A stretch of 64,000 bases of DNA from Cotesia glomerata (taxonomy: Eukaryota > Arthropoda > Insecta > Hymenoptera > Braconidae), in NCBI RefSeq assembly GCF_020080835.1, contig NC_058160.1, positions 9,675,515-9,739,514 of the forward strand, in the 5' to 3' direction. Position 1 is the first letter of the stretch; each line of letters starts with the position of its first letter. Under the pieces are notes generated by a model, which saw only the letters and a list, made by a program, of their open reading frames with translations, ran no database searches and was not told where the DNA came from. A program made the translations under genes and the position numbers. Shown here piece after piece: positions 1-11,520 of the stretch.

Positions 1-879
1 ACAGACACTTATCATACATATACATACACTTGCATACACATGTACTTATACTTACATATATATACTTATAAATACATACATACTTTTATGTGGATACACA
101 AGAATAGAGAAAATTGTGTGTTACAAAGAAACAATTGCATTGTTTTATATTAAATTTACCACAAATAAATTTTTTTTTCTTATCTTTAATTTACAAACAA
201 TTGTTTGAGTTTTTTTTCTATAATTAGTAGCAAATAAAATTATTTTTTTTCTTTTTTTTAATTAAAAAAAAATTGTTTAATTTTTTTTTCTTCAATTTTT
301 GGATTTTTTTTCATCACCTAGCAGCAAATAAATTTTTTTTAAATTTTTAATTCATAAAAAATTGAATAATATTTTTTTTCTAAATAAAATTATTAAAAAA
401 AAAAAATGAAATTTATCTTCTTATAATCCTGTGTATCTTATGTACATACATGAATATATTTCCTTACGTATGTATTTATCTGTAAAATTTGCAGTATATA
501 ATATATAATATATAATATAGATATATATCTACTGTATAGCATTTTATGTAAAGAATGATATGTCTGCGATTGTATAACGAGTTGCAGATCGATTGTTAAT
601 CGAGCGTAAAAATCAAATCGACAGTCACTTAATCCGCAATTCGTGAAGCGAGAATAAACTCGATGTAAATATACATGCCGTGTTGAATATAATACGAATA
701 TAGTGACAAAATTTTATAAATTTAAAGTAATACTTACACGTATTATTTATATTATATTTTACAAATAAAATAAAAACAAAAATAAATAAGATTAATATCA
801 ATATTGTAATAATAATTGAAATATCTTGAGAATTCTATATATCAATAATATATTTGTTGATGAGTGACTAGATGTAGCC
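1..879. other. 3' flank of Ace, no gene seen
   Basis: AT-rich sequence downstream of the esterase stop codon, presumably its 3' UTR and flank. It contains long A and T runs and a short TATA-type repeat near 500-530. A less AT-rich patch near 565-660 has no coding potential that I can support. Confidence 0.5.
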
Positions 880-3800
880 TCAAGCCGGTATGTTGGTGAT
901 GGGCAGTCCTGAAAACACTAAGAGACTGGTAATTGCCAGACAGACCGTAAAAACAGTGTCCGTACCCGACGTACTGCCACTGCAGGTCTCTTTTGATGAC
1001 ATCTCCAGTGTATCTAAATAAAAAACAGCGAATATTAATTAAAATAATTTTTTTATTCCTGCATTTGTATTGGTGGAATAAAAAATCTGATTTTATGATT
1101 CTTATGATACTTTTTAATCTAAAATGTCATCTCGCGTGTGTTATTATCCATCTATCTATCTATTTCAGCATCAATAATCAACATACATATCATAATAGAC
1201 TAGTTTTATACCTTTTTTATACCCATGAGAGGTATAATATAAAATGACGGTTAATATTACTCCCAAGGGATCTTTTTACCTCTCAATGCTCTCTATATAA
1301 TAATAATAATAATAACAATAATACTCTTATTCTTCCGAATTGTAATATAAACTTTTATCCTTCAGGCCATATAAATGCTTTTTAACAATATTTATATGAA
1401 TTTAAAAACTAGGTTACGGGAATTACTTATCACGCTCTATTTTTATGGGTTTATCAACAATAACTAATACATCACGCTATTTGAGTATCTAATCGATATT
1501 ATTACAGGATCTGTTAATACACGGAAAAAAGTAAACTGTGAAATTCACTCGGATTTCGTTTAATTTTTATAGTTTCAAAAAGTACAACGAATATCGGGTC
1601 GGCACAAATGTATATATTACAAAACTTAATGTAGACAGTGTTAAAGCCACAATTTATAATTTAAAATCAAAAATGTGATTATTAGCTGTCACTAGAGTAA
1701 ATAACGACTCTCCCATCTTAAAAAATTACTATTTCAAACAGTAAAAATTGCCGTTTCAATATATAGTCTATACTAGGAGAAGAAGGGGGAGGGTCTCACA
1801 CTGATAGAAGGATTTGTTTATAGTTAAAAATATTTGTTAATATTTAACAAATCATTTATTAGAAAACACTTTTTAGTCAATAAATATTTCGTGCTATTTA
1901 AAAAGATTTATTAATATTTAATAAATGAATATCAGATTTATTAAATACAAACAAATCATTTTAAATACTAAGAAATATTTGTTTAATACTTAAAAGTGAT
2001 CTTTGATAAATGATTTGTTAAATATTAACAAATATTTTTTGGTACAAATAAATCCTTCTATCAGTGGCACACTCGAAGAATTTAACATTTGAAACAATAA
2101 AAATTCTATTCTTAAAATATATATTTTACTAGTCCAAGCAAATCAATAATTATAGTTTGATTTTTAGCGTTGCGTTTAAAATTTACCATTCGTACTTTGT
2201 AAAAAAGTTTGGAAAATCTAAAAGTGCACGCCTTATAATCTCATTTTTCACAATAAAATTGATTAAAATAAAAGATAAAAAGCAAAATAATAAAAAATAG
2301 TAAACTCTGCTATGGTTTAGTGGCGCCATAACTCTAAGGTGAGGAAAAAAATACTATAATAAAATGTATAGATAGATATACAAAAAAATCCACAGTCATA
2401 TATTAGTTTTTTATAAATAATAATTTAACGACAGTGAATTGAACGCTCATATTAATTGAGAAAATCCCTCGTGTGTTACTTTAAATTATAAAAAAAAAGT
2501 TATTCCGGTGCGATCATTTTTTCGACCAATTTCCCTGCTACATACACCCATCCATACACGGACGTCCAGAAAAGAATATGTTTAATGTTATTATTTACTA
2601 TGTTAAACAAAAAAATTGTTATTGAAATATATTTTATGTGCCTGACAAATTATTTGACTTGATAGAAGTGTACTCTTATTAACCTGTAAGTGCGATATAA
2701 ATAACAAAAAATCAATTTCAGTTTCGAGAAAACTGCTTTTTTTGAAATGTCGAGAGTAGAGCACAACCTCAATGCTTCGTTTATGAGGCGTGCAATATTG
2801 ACGTTGCTTGTATAGAAAATTTAGTAACTGTAGTTTATATTTTTTACATATCATGCGATCATTTTTTAGGTACGAAATGATAAATATTAAAGTCAAAATT
2901 CTTAATTATTATACTTTAACATTTTCGACTTTCATATAGCGAATATTACTGTTTGAAATAGTATTTTCTTCCATGTAATTAATAAATTGTAGCATTTAAA
3001 TGATAAATATTATAAACTGATTGTTAAAATTTTGATTTTATTGTTTGAAATGGTAATTTTTTCCAGTTGATTATTACTTATTATGAATCGACTATTATTT
3101 ATTACAGTTTACTTTTTTTCGTGTGGGTTTATCAACAATAACTAACACATCACGCTATTTAAGTATCTAATCGATATTATTACAGGATCTGTAAATAAAA
3201 TAATATATTACCCAACGAACAATATCCAGAAATTGGATAAAAGTTTAGGGGATGCAATATAATTAAATACAATATATTAATACGGATTAGAGGGCTGAAA
3301 AAGCTCAAAGGGAGACAGACACGTGGTGCATTAATATTTTCCTCTAGAATTATTTTATTTTTATTATTTCTAGATTTTAGTGGGTAATGACGGGTGCAAG
3401 GATTTACATAGAATCTATTTCCCCTAAATAATAAAAAAAATATTATACAGTCTCGCTGCATCGGAAGGGAGAGACGAGGGTCTCTCCCAAACACGAATCA
3501 GCTTCATAAGCAGCTGTTAAAGCAACAGCAGCAGTAAAAGCCCGCCAGGACGTAGACGTCGACGTCAACGTCGGGATAGGAAAGAGAGGTGAACCAGGCG
3601 TTTGGGTGTGCGCGACCCGCCGATGCGGTGGCATCGATCCATACCGGGTAGAGTCTCTCACACTCCCTATCGTTGCTTTCACGTAATACTACCCGTCCCG
3701 CAATTCCGCTTTTCCTAACTCTATATATATATATATATTTATATATATGTATATATATATATTTTTTTTTTTTCTGCTTTATTATAACATCTAGTGTCTT

Positions 3801-6570
3801 TTTCTCTTTTTTTTTCTTTCTCTAGTGAATCTAGTCCCCTTAAGTGTACTCAAACTCACCAATCTCATCTTAAGATGAGATGACTTTTTTTTCACATATA
3901 TACAAACGATTATTCTAATATACATATATATTTTGCTTATATATACCGAGATGCTCTTGAAAAACTTTTCAAATTCTTTTAACAGAATAAATCTTGTTAG
4001 ATAAAATTTCTTTTTTTTTTTTGTTAAATTTTTGTAAAAAAATATTTTGAGAAAAAAAAATGGATAACTATTAGTCTAATGCAGATGATAAAACGATTTA
4101 TAGATGCACGTTTTGGCATTAAGCCATATCCCACATTGGTGCGACAGGAAACCGCTGAGCCGCGCGGTTGCCAATTACGCGACAATTAACGAGATCGATT
4201 GTCTCTTTGAAGCTGCTGCTGTAATGTTAAGTGATATGACACCCGACGATTATATAAGTTAATTTAATGAAATTAAATACTCACTGGTGTCGGCGATGAG
4301 GTTTGGGAGGTAGTTTTTCCAGAACGCACACTGTCGCACTCTTATCCCCTGACCAACTTCGGTGGTGTTTGTGTCTAGAGTTAGATACTCCAGATTTTTG
4401 GGCGTGTGTTGGGGCCAGAATGCTTCAGTCCACGATCCGTCGTCTCCCATATTTGGATCTCTGTTAAATATAATAAATAATAAATTATTTGTTAAGTATA
4501 TTTAATTTTCATAATAATTTTATTATAATAAAATTCTTCAAAAATTTCTACTAATAATTTTAACATTAATTTTTTTCACAATAATTTTATTATTATAAAA
4601 TTCTTTAAAAAAATTCTACAAATAATTTTTTTTAATTTTTACAATAAAATTTTTTTATTAAATTTTTTTCACAATAATTTTATTGCTATAAAATTATTGT
4701 GAAAAATTTCCACAAATAATTTTTTTTAATTTTCACATAATCACATATTTTTATGAAACTTTTTTCACAATTATTTTATTACTATAAAATTCTTTAAAAA
4801 ATTTCCAATAACAATTTCTTTAACTTTAACATGTGGAATTTTTTTATTAAATTCTTTTAATAATAATATAATTGCTATAAAATTATTTAAAAAATTTCCA
4901 GATATAATTTTTAAAAATTTTTACATAATAAAATTTTTTTATTAAATTTTCTTGATAATAATTTGATTTCTATAAAATTATAAAAAATTATTTCAGTGTC
5001 TTAAAAAAATAATAAAATTATCTCCAAAAAAAACTTGTTTTAAAACATCTAAAAAATCAAATAAAAATAAAAATTTACAAAATAACATACCCAGTTTTAG
5101 CAAAATTAGCCCAATAACGCATCATCCTTTTAGAAAGAGTAATTTCTTGCGGAGTGTATCCTTTAGAAGGATCGAGGGGTTCTCCAAAAATATAACTAAT
5201 TTCATCAGCATGCATAACCCCGGTCCATCTCGGCCAAGGATTATTAGCAGATCTGTGCTGATAATAGTACATATAAACAGTATTCCCAGTTTCAGCGTAC
5301 CTTGCTGCAAATTCATTGACATTGCAGGTAAACTGATAGTCTCCGACAATTTTGTCAATCGCATTGCGATTAGCATTCGGATCATCGGGATTCAGCCAGT
5401 TGGTGTATTCATAAATAATAGCGCGTCTCGCTATAGAGTTAACATAGGGGTTTAATTCAGTAACAGCTCTGTGAAACTCTTCCTGGGAAACTTTAACATC
5501 CTCAGTGCCGTCTATGCGGAATAATTCTGTCAAATAGTAAATAATAAAATAATATCCCTCCTCGGTGTTTGATCCCATTAAAATGTTAGCTTTTTTGAAA
5601 GAAGCGCTGGCAAGTGACTGCTGGGGCGTTTCGTCTAAAAATGCCCCGTCGATAACCGGGACGAATGGAAATTCACATATACCAAGTGTCCCCCATTCAT
5701 TGTTAACTAAATCCAGTGGATCTATTGTTACAAGACAATCAATCACTGAACGTAAATTATTTCTATCGTGAGGACATCCAACAGCTTCGGCTAATCTTAA
5801 TCCACGTACAATCGATTCCTCACGGGATATTATGGCCCAGGGAGCTGTTGGTGAGCCGGACTGCATAATTGCTTGGTTAAATAGATGCCTAGTGTTTTAA
5901 ATAATTAGTATTATTTTTATTTTAATATTTGATCGGTATCAGGACTCTTGATACCCTGACAAAATATCCCCGAGATTAAATATCACTGCGAGAAAACATG
6001 TAAATATATAAATATTAATTTTTTTAAGATTAATTAATAGCTAGCAACCTTGCAGTCACTATGTGACAGCCGTGACTTGTGAACTATAAATAAATAAAAT
6101 TTTGCTTTATTAAATAATGACTTTTGTTAAATTGCACTGTACTTTTTTAACTATTGACGTTTTTAAAGATATAAGCTCATCCCGATGTTACACTCATCAA
6201 GAGCTTTCATTTGAGTACCCACATGCATTTTCATATATTTTTCATATATACATATATATATAACATATATTTTAAAGATATAAGCTCATTCTGACGTTAC
6301 ACTCATCAAGAGCTTTCATTTGAGTACTCACATGCATTTTATTTATTTATTTATTAAGCCTTTACATAAGCCTTTATTAAGCCCAACAGCCCAAAGGGTC
6401 AATAACAGGGCTACTTAATTTTACAATAATGTAGATTTTGACAGAGTGAAAATTTGAATACTAGTGTGACTTTATATAAACTAAAAATTTCTATATTTAA
6501 TCAATTATTATAATTAACAGAGTAGTTTAATTACTACTAAATACTATTTTAATATATTTTTCATATATAC

Positions 6571-6669
<99 letters not shown>

Positions 6670-9600
6670 TATGAAAAATGGATGTGGGTACTCAAATGAA
6701 AGGTCTCGATGAGTGTAACATCGAGATGAGCTTATATCTTTAAAAATGTCAATAGTTCATGAGATACAAGGTCATTTATTAATTATGTATCTAGAGATCA
6801 TTTTCGAATACAGCTTAAATACTTATCATCATAAATTGACTATTGGTGAGGATGATATGAAATCTTGAAAAGGCACTACTCCAGGTCAAGTCTTTTCCAA
6901 CGATACCAAATTTGACCATAAAAACCCATTTTATCATATAAATACACTGGCCACAAAATTTTACTTATTCTTTTAATAATATAGATAATGTCGAATAAAT
7001 ACACACAAAATCCATGATAAAAGGGCACAATATAGTAACAAGCTTACGTGTTACAAGTCGTGGTACAAATATTTGTTGAAATGGCATTAATAAGTGTTAA
7101 AATAAATTTGATAATTTTTTTTAAGTTTATTGTTTTGAATTGTTTTATTGAAAAATTCAACTATTTAAGATATTTTGTCTGGGGTTATTTTTTTTAGGAT
7201 ATTTTGTCTTGAGATATTTATTTTGGGGATATTTTGTCGGGGTATCAAGAATCATGGAATCATTTTATGAATTATTTTAAGATGATTTTGCGGAATTACC
7301 TGGAAAGCGGCGAAAGCAAGTGCATTGAAACAGATACCGCGCCTGCGCTCTCTCCAAAGAGGGTAACATTATCCGGATTACCTCCAAACGCGGCGATGTT
7401 GTCCCTGACCCACTGGAGCGCCATCATCTGATCAAAAAGCCCGGCGTTCCCTGGGACGTCCGAAGTACCGAAATACATGAACCCCAAACTGGCGACCCGG
7501 TACTGCATTGACACCAGCACGATGTTTTCCTCTGAGACCAGGGTCTTCGGGTCGTATACGTCTAGCGTCGCTGAGCCGGAGTAAAACCCACCTGGAGCAA
7601 ACGCGTGCCAACGCGTATACGCGTGGCTGCTGCAAACGAGATCGTATCGAGATGCGCTAACGATGAGCGCTTACCGCTTTATTTGCGGGGTTTTATTTCT
7701 TTCTTTTTTGTGTTAGTTTATTTTGTTTAATTGCACGCCTCATAACGCTAAAAGGTTACTCTTGACTCGTCAAGGTCAAGAAAAATTCGCCTTGTTGGGA
7801 CAAGAAATTTATTTGGTTGAATTTTTGAATAATTTTATTTGATGAAGAAATAAAAATTTTTATCATGGTAATTTTTTTGTTGAAAAAATATTTTGTTGAT
7901 TTGGAAAATAAAAATTTTAAGCAGACAATTTGCGAATTTTTTTTTACACAAATAGTTGAAGAAGATTTTTATTTTTTTAGCTAAGAAATAAAATTTTAAA
8001 CAAATTTATTTCTTAATTGAAGAAATGAAAATTTTTCTTACAGTAAATTTTTTTTTCAAAGAAAAGTTTAATTGATTTGGAAAAAAAAACAATTTTAGAT
8101 GAACAACTATCAAATTTTTATCCAAAAATTGTTTTTTTTCCCAAATCTAGTAGAAAAATTTTTATTTTTTTAGCCAAAAAAACAAAAATTTTAAATAAAT
8201 TGATTTATTATTAGAAGATTGTTTTTTTTAAATAAATTTTACTAAAATAAACCATCTTGTACTTTTTAAAAATTTTACATGACCATTTTTTTTCTTAATG
8301 AATTTTTTATTAAAATTTACTATGATAGACCTATACGAAATAAAAACTTTTCTTATTTAACAATTAAAAAAAAAAAAAAATATAAAATACTCTAGTAAGA
8401 AATTTTTGATGAATTTTAAAAATAAGTTGCCGACTAAAATTACAAATTTAGATTTTTTAATTTAAAAGAATTAAATTATTTCTTAAATTTCAAGTTTTTA
8501 GTATAAGAATATTATAATAAAATAATAAAATTTTTTAATATTTAGTGCTCCTTTTACGCATTGTAAAATTTCGCCATTTAGCTGCTGAGTTTTGAAATTT
8601 AAATAAAATAAATAAAAATAATTTTTTTCTTAAAAAATTCTTGACTGGAGTGTAAATTTTCTTGGCTCAAGAAAATATTAAGAAAGATTGAAAATTTCTT
8701 GAATGAAGTCAAAGTTTCTTGAGCCAAGAAAATTTCTTCTTGCTCTAAAATAACTTTTGTCTAGCTTAAAATTTTCTTGGCGCAAGAAATTAATTTTTTG
8801 GTTGTATGATAGACCTATACAAAATAAGAACTTTTCTTATTTAACAATAAAAAAAAATTATAAAATCTTCTAGTAAGAAATTTTTAATGAATTTTAAAAA
8901 TAAATTGCCGACTAATATTATAAATTTAGGTTTTTTAAACTTAAAAGAATTAAATTATTTTTTAAATATTGTAATAGAATAAAATTTTTATAAATCTTTC
9001 AATTTTTAATTTTTAGTACTTATTTAACGCATTGTATAATTTTGCTACTTAGCTGCTGAGTCTTGGCATTAAAATAAAAAAAAATTTTTTTTTTTAAATA
9101 AATTACTGTTATGAGGCGTGCTTTTGAATTTTCCAAACTCTTTCCTCTTACTGCAGCAAAGTTAAATAAAAAAAAAAAACTCACCACCAAAAATCCATAC
9201 CATAACAGCGGCGTTCCTCGGACGGGGCTGGGGAACGACGACATTAATGTAGAGACAGTCCTCGCTCAAAGGAGTGTTGGGGTTCCACATGGTCGCGCCG
9301 ACAAAGTCCCCAAAGACCGTATCGAGGATCTGGACGCAGCTATTAGGCAGCTGGGTGGCGTTAAGTATGCCATCCCACCGCTCGGCCGGCCGAGGATGCC
9401 GAAATCTGAGGGCTCCTATCGGCTTTTCCGCGTAGGGGATGCCATACCAGGCGTCAACCTTCTTGCCGCTGGCGGCGGTCTGGGTGACACCTTTCACTCG
9501 GCCCTTCTTCGTCTTTACGATCAACGAGTCATCTCCGGGCCCAGTAAATAACGCCTCTGCCCTGGCTGCCCCGAGATCCTCAAAATCTTTCAAACTGTCC

Positions 9601-9902
9601 AGCTGGTGATGTTCCGCCGCACCGCTGGTCATCTTGAGCGGAATGCTTTTTTGCGGCTGCTGGCGATGGTGGTGCTCGTGCTCGTGGTCATGCTCGTGCT
9701 CGTGCTCGTGATCGTGTTCGTGGCTGTGCTGCTGCTGCGGCTGCTGCTGCCCGAGCTCTTCGTGAGAAAAATCCGCATGGTGACGACTTCTGTGCGAAGG
9801 TGTTGCTCGAGCTCCCAAGTCCAGCGTTGACGCAACCACCACCGTTAACACTACCAGCGTTTCTACGTTAAGGAGGGCGCTTCGACCTCTCGTCATTGCC
9901 AT
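880..9902 (-). CDS. Ace: Acetylcholinesterase (Drosophila Ace type, GPI-anchored form)
   Basis: Hydrolyses acetylcholine at cholinergic synapses. Five coding exons: 9902-9185, 7591-7300, 5888-5091, 4460-4285, 1013-880; all have GT/AG borders, the phases close, and the sum is 2118 nt (705 aa). Start at 9902 is followed by a signal-peptide-like hydrophobic stretch. Visible: oxyanion-hole Gly run rebuilt across the exon 1/2 junction (WIFGGGFYSG), nucleophile Ser in FGESAGA (about residue 321), Glu in NTEEGYYF (about 447), His in GVMHADEISY (about 563), all intact. The last exon encodes ETCSGS, then a hydrophobic tail (FTVCLAITSLLVFSGL) before the stop, as in GPI-anchored insect AChE. Odd: residues about 58-85 are a His/Glu/Asp-rich run. 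An acceptor (tttaaattttag) just upstream of the start implies at least one more 5' noncoding exon. Identity comes from remembered family similarity to Drosophila Ace and is strong; the other insect AChE paralogue is less likely. Confidence 0.95.
1437..3200. repeat. 80-base direct repeats 1.7 kb apart
   Basis: A segment beginning GGGTTTATCAACAATAACTA and running through ATCACGCTATTT to TTACAGGATCTGT occurs at about 1447-1522 and again at about 3125-3197 in the same orientation, with few differences. Between them lies MITE H copy 1. They may be the ends of an unrecognised element or a local duplication. Confidence 0.7.
1799..2066. mobile_element. MITE family H, copy 1
   Basis: A 268-base element with inverted ends CACTGATAGAAGGATTTGTT and its complement at the right end. 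The interior is built of repeated AT-rich steps (ttaatatttaacaaat and related), and it has no ORF. Further copies lie at 10321-10591 and 21200-21467. Confidence 0.8.
4500..5000. repeat. Degenerate AT-rich tandem repeat in Ace intron 3
   Basis: Between exons 3 and 4 of the esterase the motif 'aataattttattactataaaattctttaaaaa' style unit recurs about five times at roughly 100-base spacing, each followed by a ttttcac or tttaac variant. Units are diverged in length and sequence. No ORF. Confidence 0.65.
6041..6985 (-). mobile_element. Helitron-like element family A, copy 1
   Basis: Lies in Ace intron 2. Read on the minus strand it starts TCTATATTATTAAAAGAATA and ends with a short hairpin (here GCTGTCAC-ATA-GTGACTGC, one mismatch) about 8 bases before CTAG, the end structure of Helitrons. 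The interior carries an inverted pair of blocks (GATGAGTGTAACATC... and its complement) around (AT)n tracts; a 25-45 base piece of the left block is duplicated here. No Rep/helicase ORF, so non-autonomous. Confidence 0.75.
6555..6665. repeat. (AT)n microsatellite
   Basis: A nearly pure AT dinucleotide run of about 110 bases at the centre of Helitron-like copy 1. The corresponding position is also expanded in copies 3 and 4, so the family carries a seed for this microsatellite. Confidence 0.95.
8318..9068. repeat. Direct duplication (~260 bp) around a fold-back in Ace intron 1
   Basis: The block 8318-8590 beginning TATGATAGACCTATAC and ending near TTAGCTGCTGAGT is repeated in the same orientation at 8808-9062 with moderate divergence. 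Between the two copies (8640-8800) is a set of alternating CTTGGCTCAAGAAAA / TTTCTTGAGCCAAGAAA segments that can fold back. No coding potential. Confidence 0.75.
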
Positions 9903-10060
9903 CGTCCTCGCGCCACTCCTCTCCTCAACTCCCCTTCACGCCTAAAATTTAAAAAAATTTTTATTTATTACTAATTTCTGAAAAATTTAATTGAACTTTT
10001 TTCTTTTTTCTTTTGGATTATTTTTTAATAGCTAAAAGTTATTTTGAAGAAAAAATTTTG
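9903..10060 (-). promoter_or_regulatory. Ace 5' UTR part and splice acceptor
   Basis: On the minus strand the sequence tttaaattttag (ending near 9943) is a good 3' splice site about 40 bases before the Ace start codon, followed by a purine-rich leader (GCGTGAAGGGGAGTTGAGG). The transcript therefore probably starts further upstream, at larger coordinates. Confidence 0.6.
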
Positions 10061-10320
10061 GTAAATATTTACAAGTGGGTTCAATTTTTATTTTTTTTAA
10101 CGAAATTTTTATTTGATTTTATTGATATATTTTTTATTTTTTAAAATACATAAAAAATGAACAATTATGGCACGCCGTTTTACTTTTTAAACTCATAAAA
10201 AAATAGCTGTCATAATAATTCATTGAAAAGACAAATTCCATAATAATTATAACAGTTCTATTACAAATCGTACCAAGATATTATAACATCGTATTTTTTT
10301 ACTTTATTAAAAATTGTGCG

Positions 10321-10591
10321 CACTGATAGAAGGATTTGTTTATAGTTAAAAAGATTTGTTAATATTTAACAAATCATTTATTAGAAGCCATTTGTTAGGC
10401 CTTAACAAATATTTATTAGTATTTAAAAAGATTTATTAATATTTAATAAATGGATATCAGATTTATTAAATACAAACAAATCATTTTAAATACTAAGAAA
10501 TATATATTTAATATTAAAAAATGGTCTCTAATAAATGATTTGTTAGCTATTAACAAATATTATTAAATACAAATAAATTCTTCTATCAGTG
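10321..10591. mobile_element. MITE family H, copy 2
   Basis: Same terminal inverted repeat CACTGATAGAAGGATTTGTT and AT-rich internal steps as the copy at 1799-2066. It sits inside the 2.4 kb element, so it is younger than that insertion or was carried with it. Confidence 0.85.
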
Positions 10592-11279
10592 CGTAAGTAA
10601 AATATTTACAAACTATGTATACATATAGAAAATTGTGTGCATTTTTATTCTTTAACATATAATTAGTTATTTCATAAGAAAGGAAATAATTATTTTGATT
10701 TATGTGTAATATATACGTTGAGTATTTATTTAGAATGTACAATTTCCAATTGACGAATATTATTGATGCTGCATCGAATTTTTTTTTATTTTTGTAGGAA
10801 GTGAAATAATATGACGATTTAATTATTTCAAGTATCGTCCAATAATAGCTAAATATTTCAACGATATAAAAAATTAATGGCTTTTTAATTATGTACGTAA
10901 TGCTAATTCCTTAAATTTTTAACTGATGCTAAAGAATTATAACTTATTGTTGAAACATTTTTTAATGTTATTTTTGAAGACATCCAAAGTGTTAAAAAAT
11001 CCATATAATTGACCATTAAATTTCTATATCTAGTAATTTTTTGTTCGCATTATTAAATAAGCAACGAAAAATAAAAAATAAATTACCAGGGAAAACTTTA
11101 TTTCATTATAAAATATGAATAAATTTTTATAAATCATGATCTTAATTACATATTTCTTTATGATGTTCTATCATCATAAAAATTCAGCAAATACACTATA
11201 ACAAAATAATTAAGAAATTATTTTGGCTGATTGAATTAATAGACGATTCAAAAAATTATTAATACGGATCATAACAAAT

Positions 11280-11520
11280 GAATTCATGAATTAAAATTAT
11301 CAATATTGATAATTTTAATTCCGAGTCTGAATTAAAATTATGAAAATCGATAATTTAAATTCCAAGTTTGAATTAAAATTATCTAAATAGATAATTTTAA
11401 CTCCGAGACCCATCAAATCCCGCGATTTTGTATTGGCTGCACGGATGGTTTAAACATCTATTGATAATTTTAATTCAGACTCGGAATTAATATTATCAAT
11501 ATTGATAATTTTAATTGCTA
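11280..11520. repeat. Series of short palindromes
   Basis: Four units of the form GAATTAAAATTATC-spacer-GATAATTTTAATTC occur one after another, with spacers of different sequence, linked by segments such as CCGAGTCTGA. A GC-richer spacer near 11405-11450 sits in the middle. Lies inside the 2.4 kb element. Confidence 0.8.

Larger units (their letters stand above)
1014..4284 (-). other. Ace intron 4 with repeats and a GC-richer island
   Basis: This 3.27 kb intron separates the GPI-tail exon from the rest of the esterase. It holds a MITE (1799-2066), an 80-base direct repeat (about 1440-1522 and 3122-3200), and a GC-richer island at about 3440-3690 followed by an (AT)n stretch. The island is open on the minus strand for 79 codons but matches no protein I know. 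Confidence 0.6.

Noticed and set aside
9111..9551. 146-codon plus-strand open frame
   Set aside because: Antisense of Ace exon 1; the minus-strand frame carries the conserved esterase sequence.
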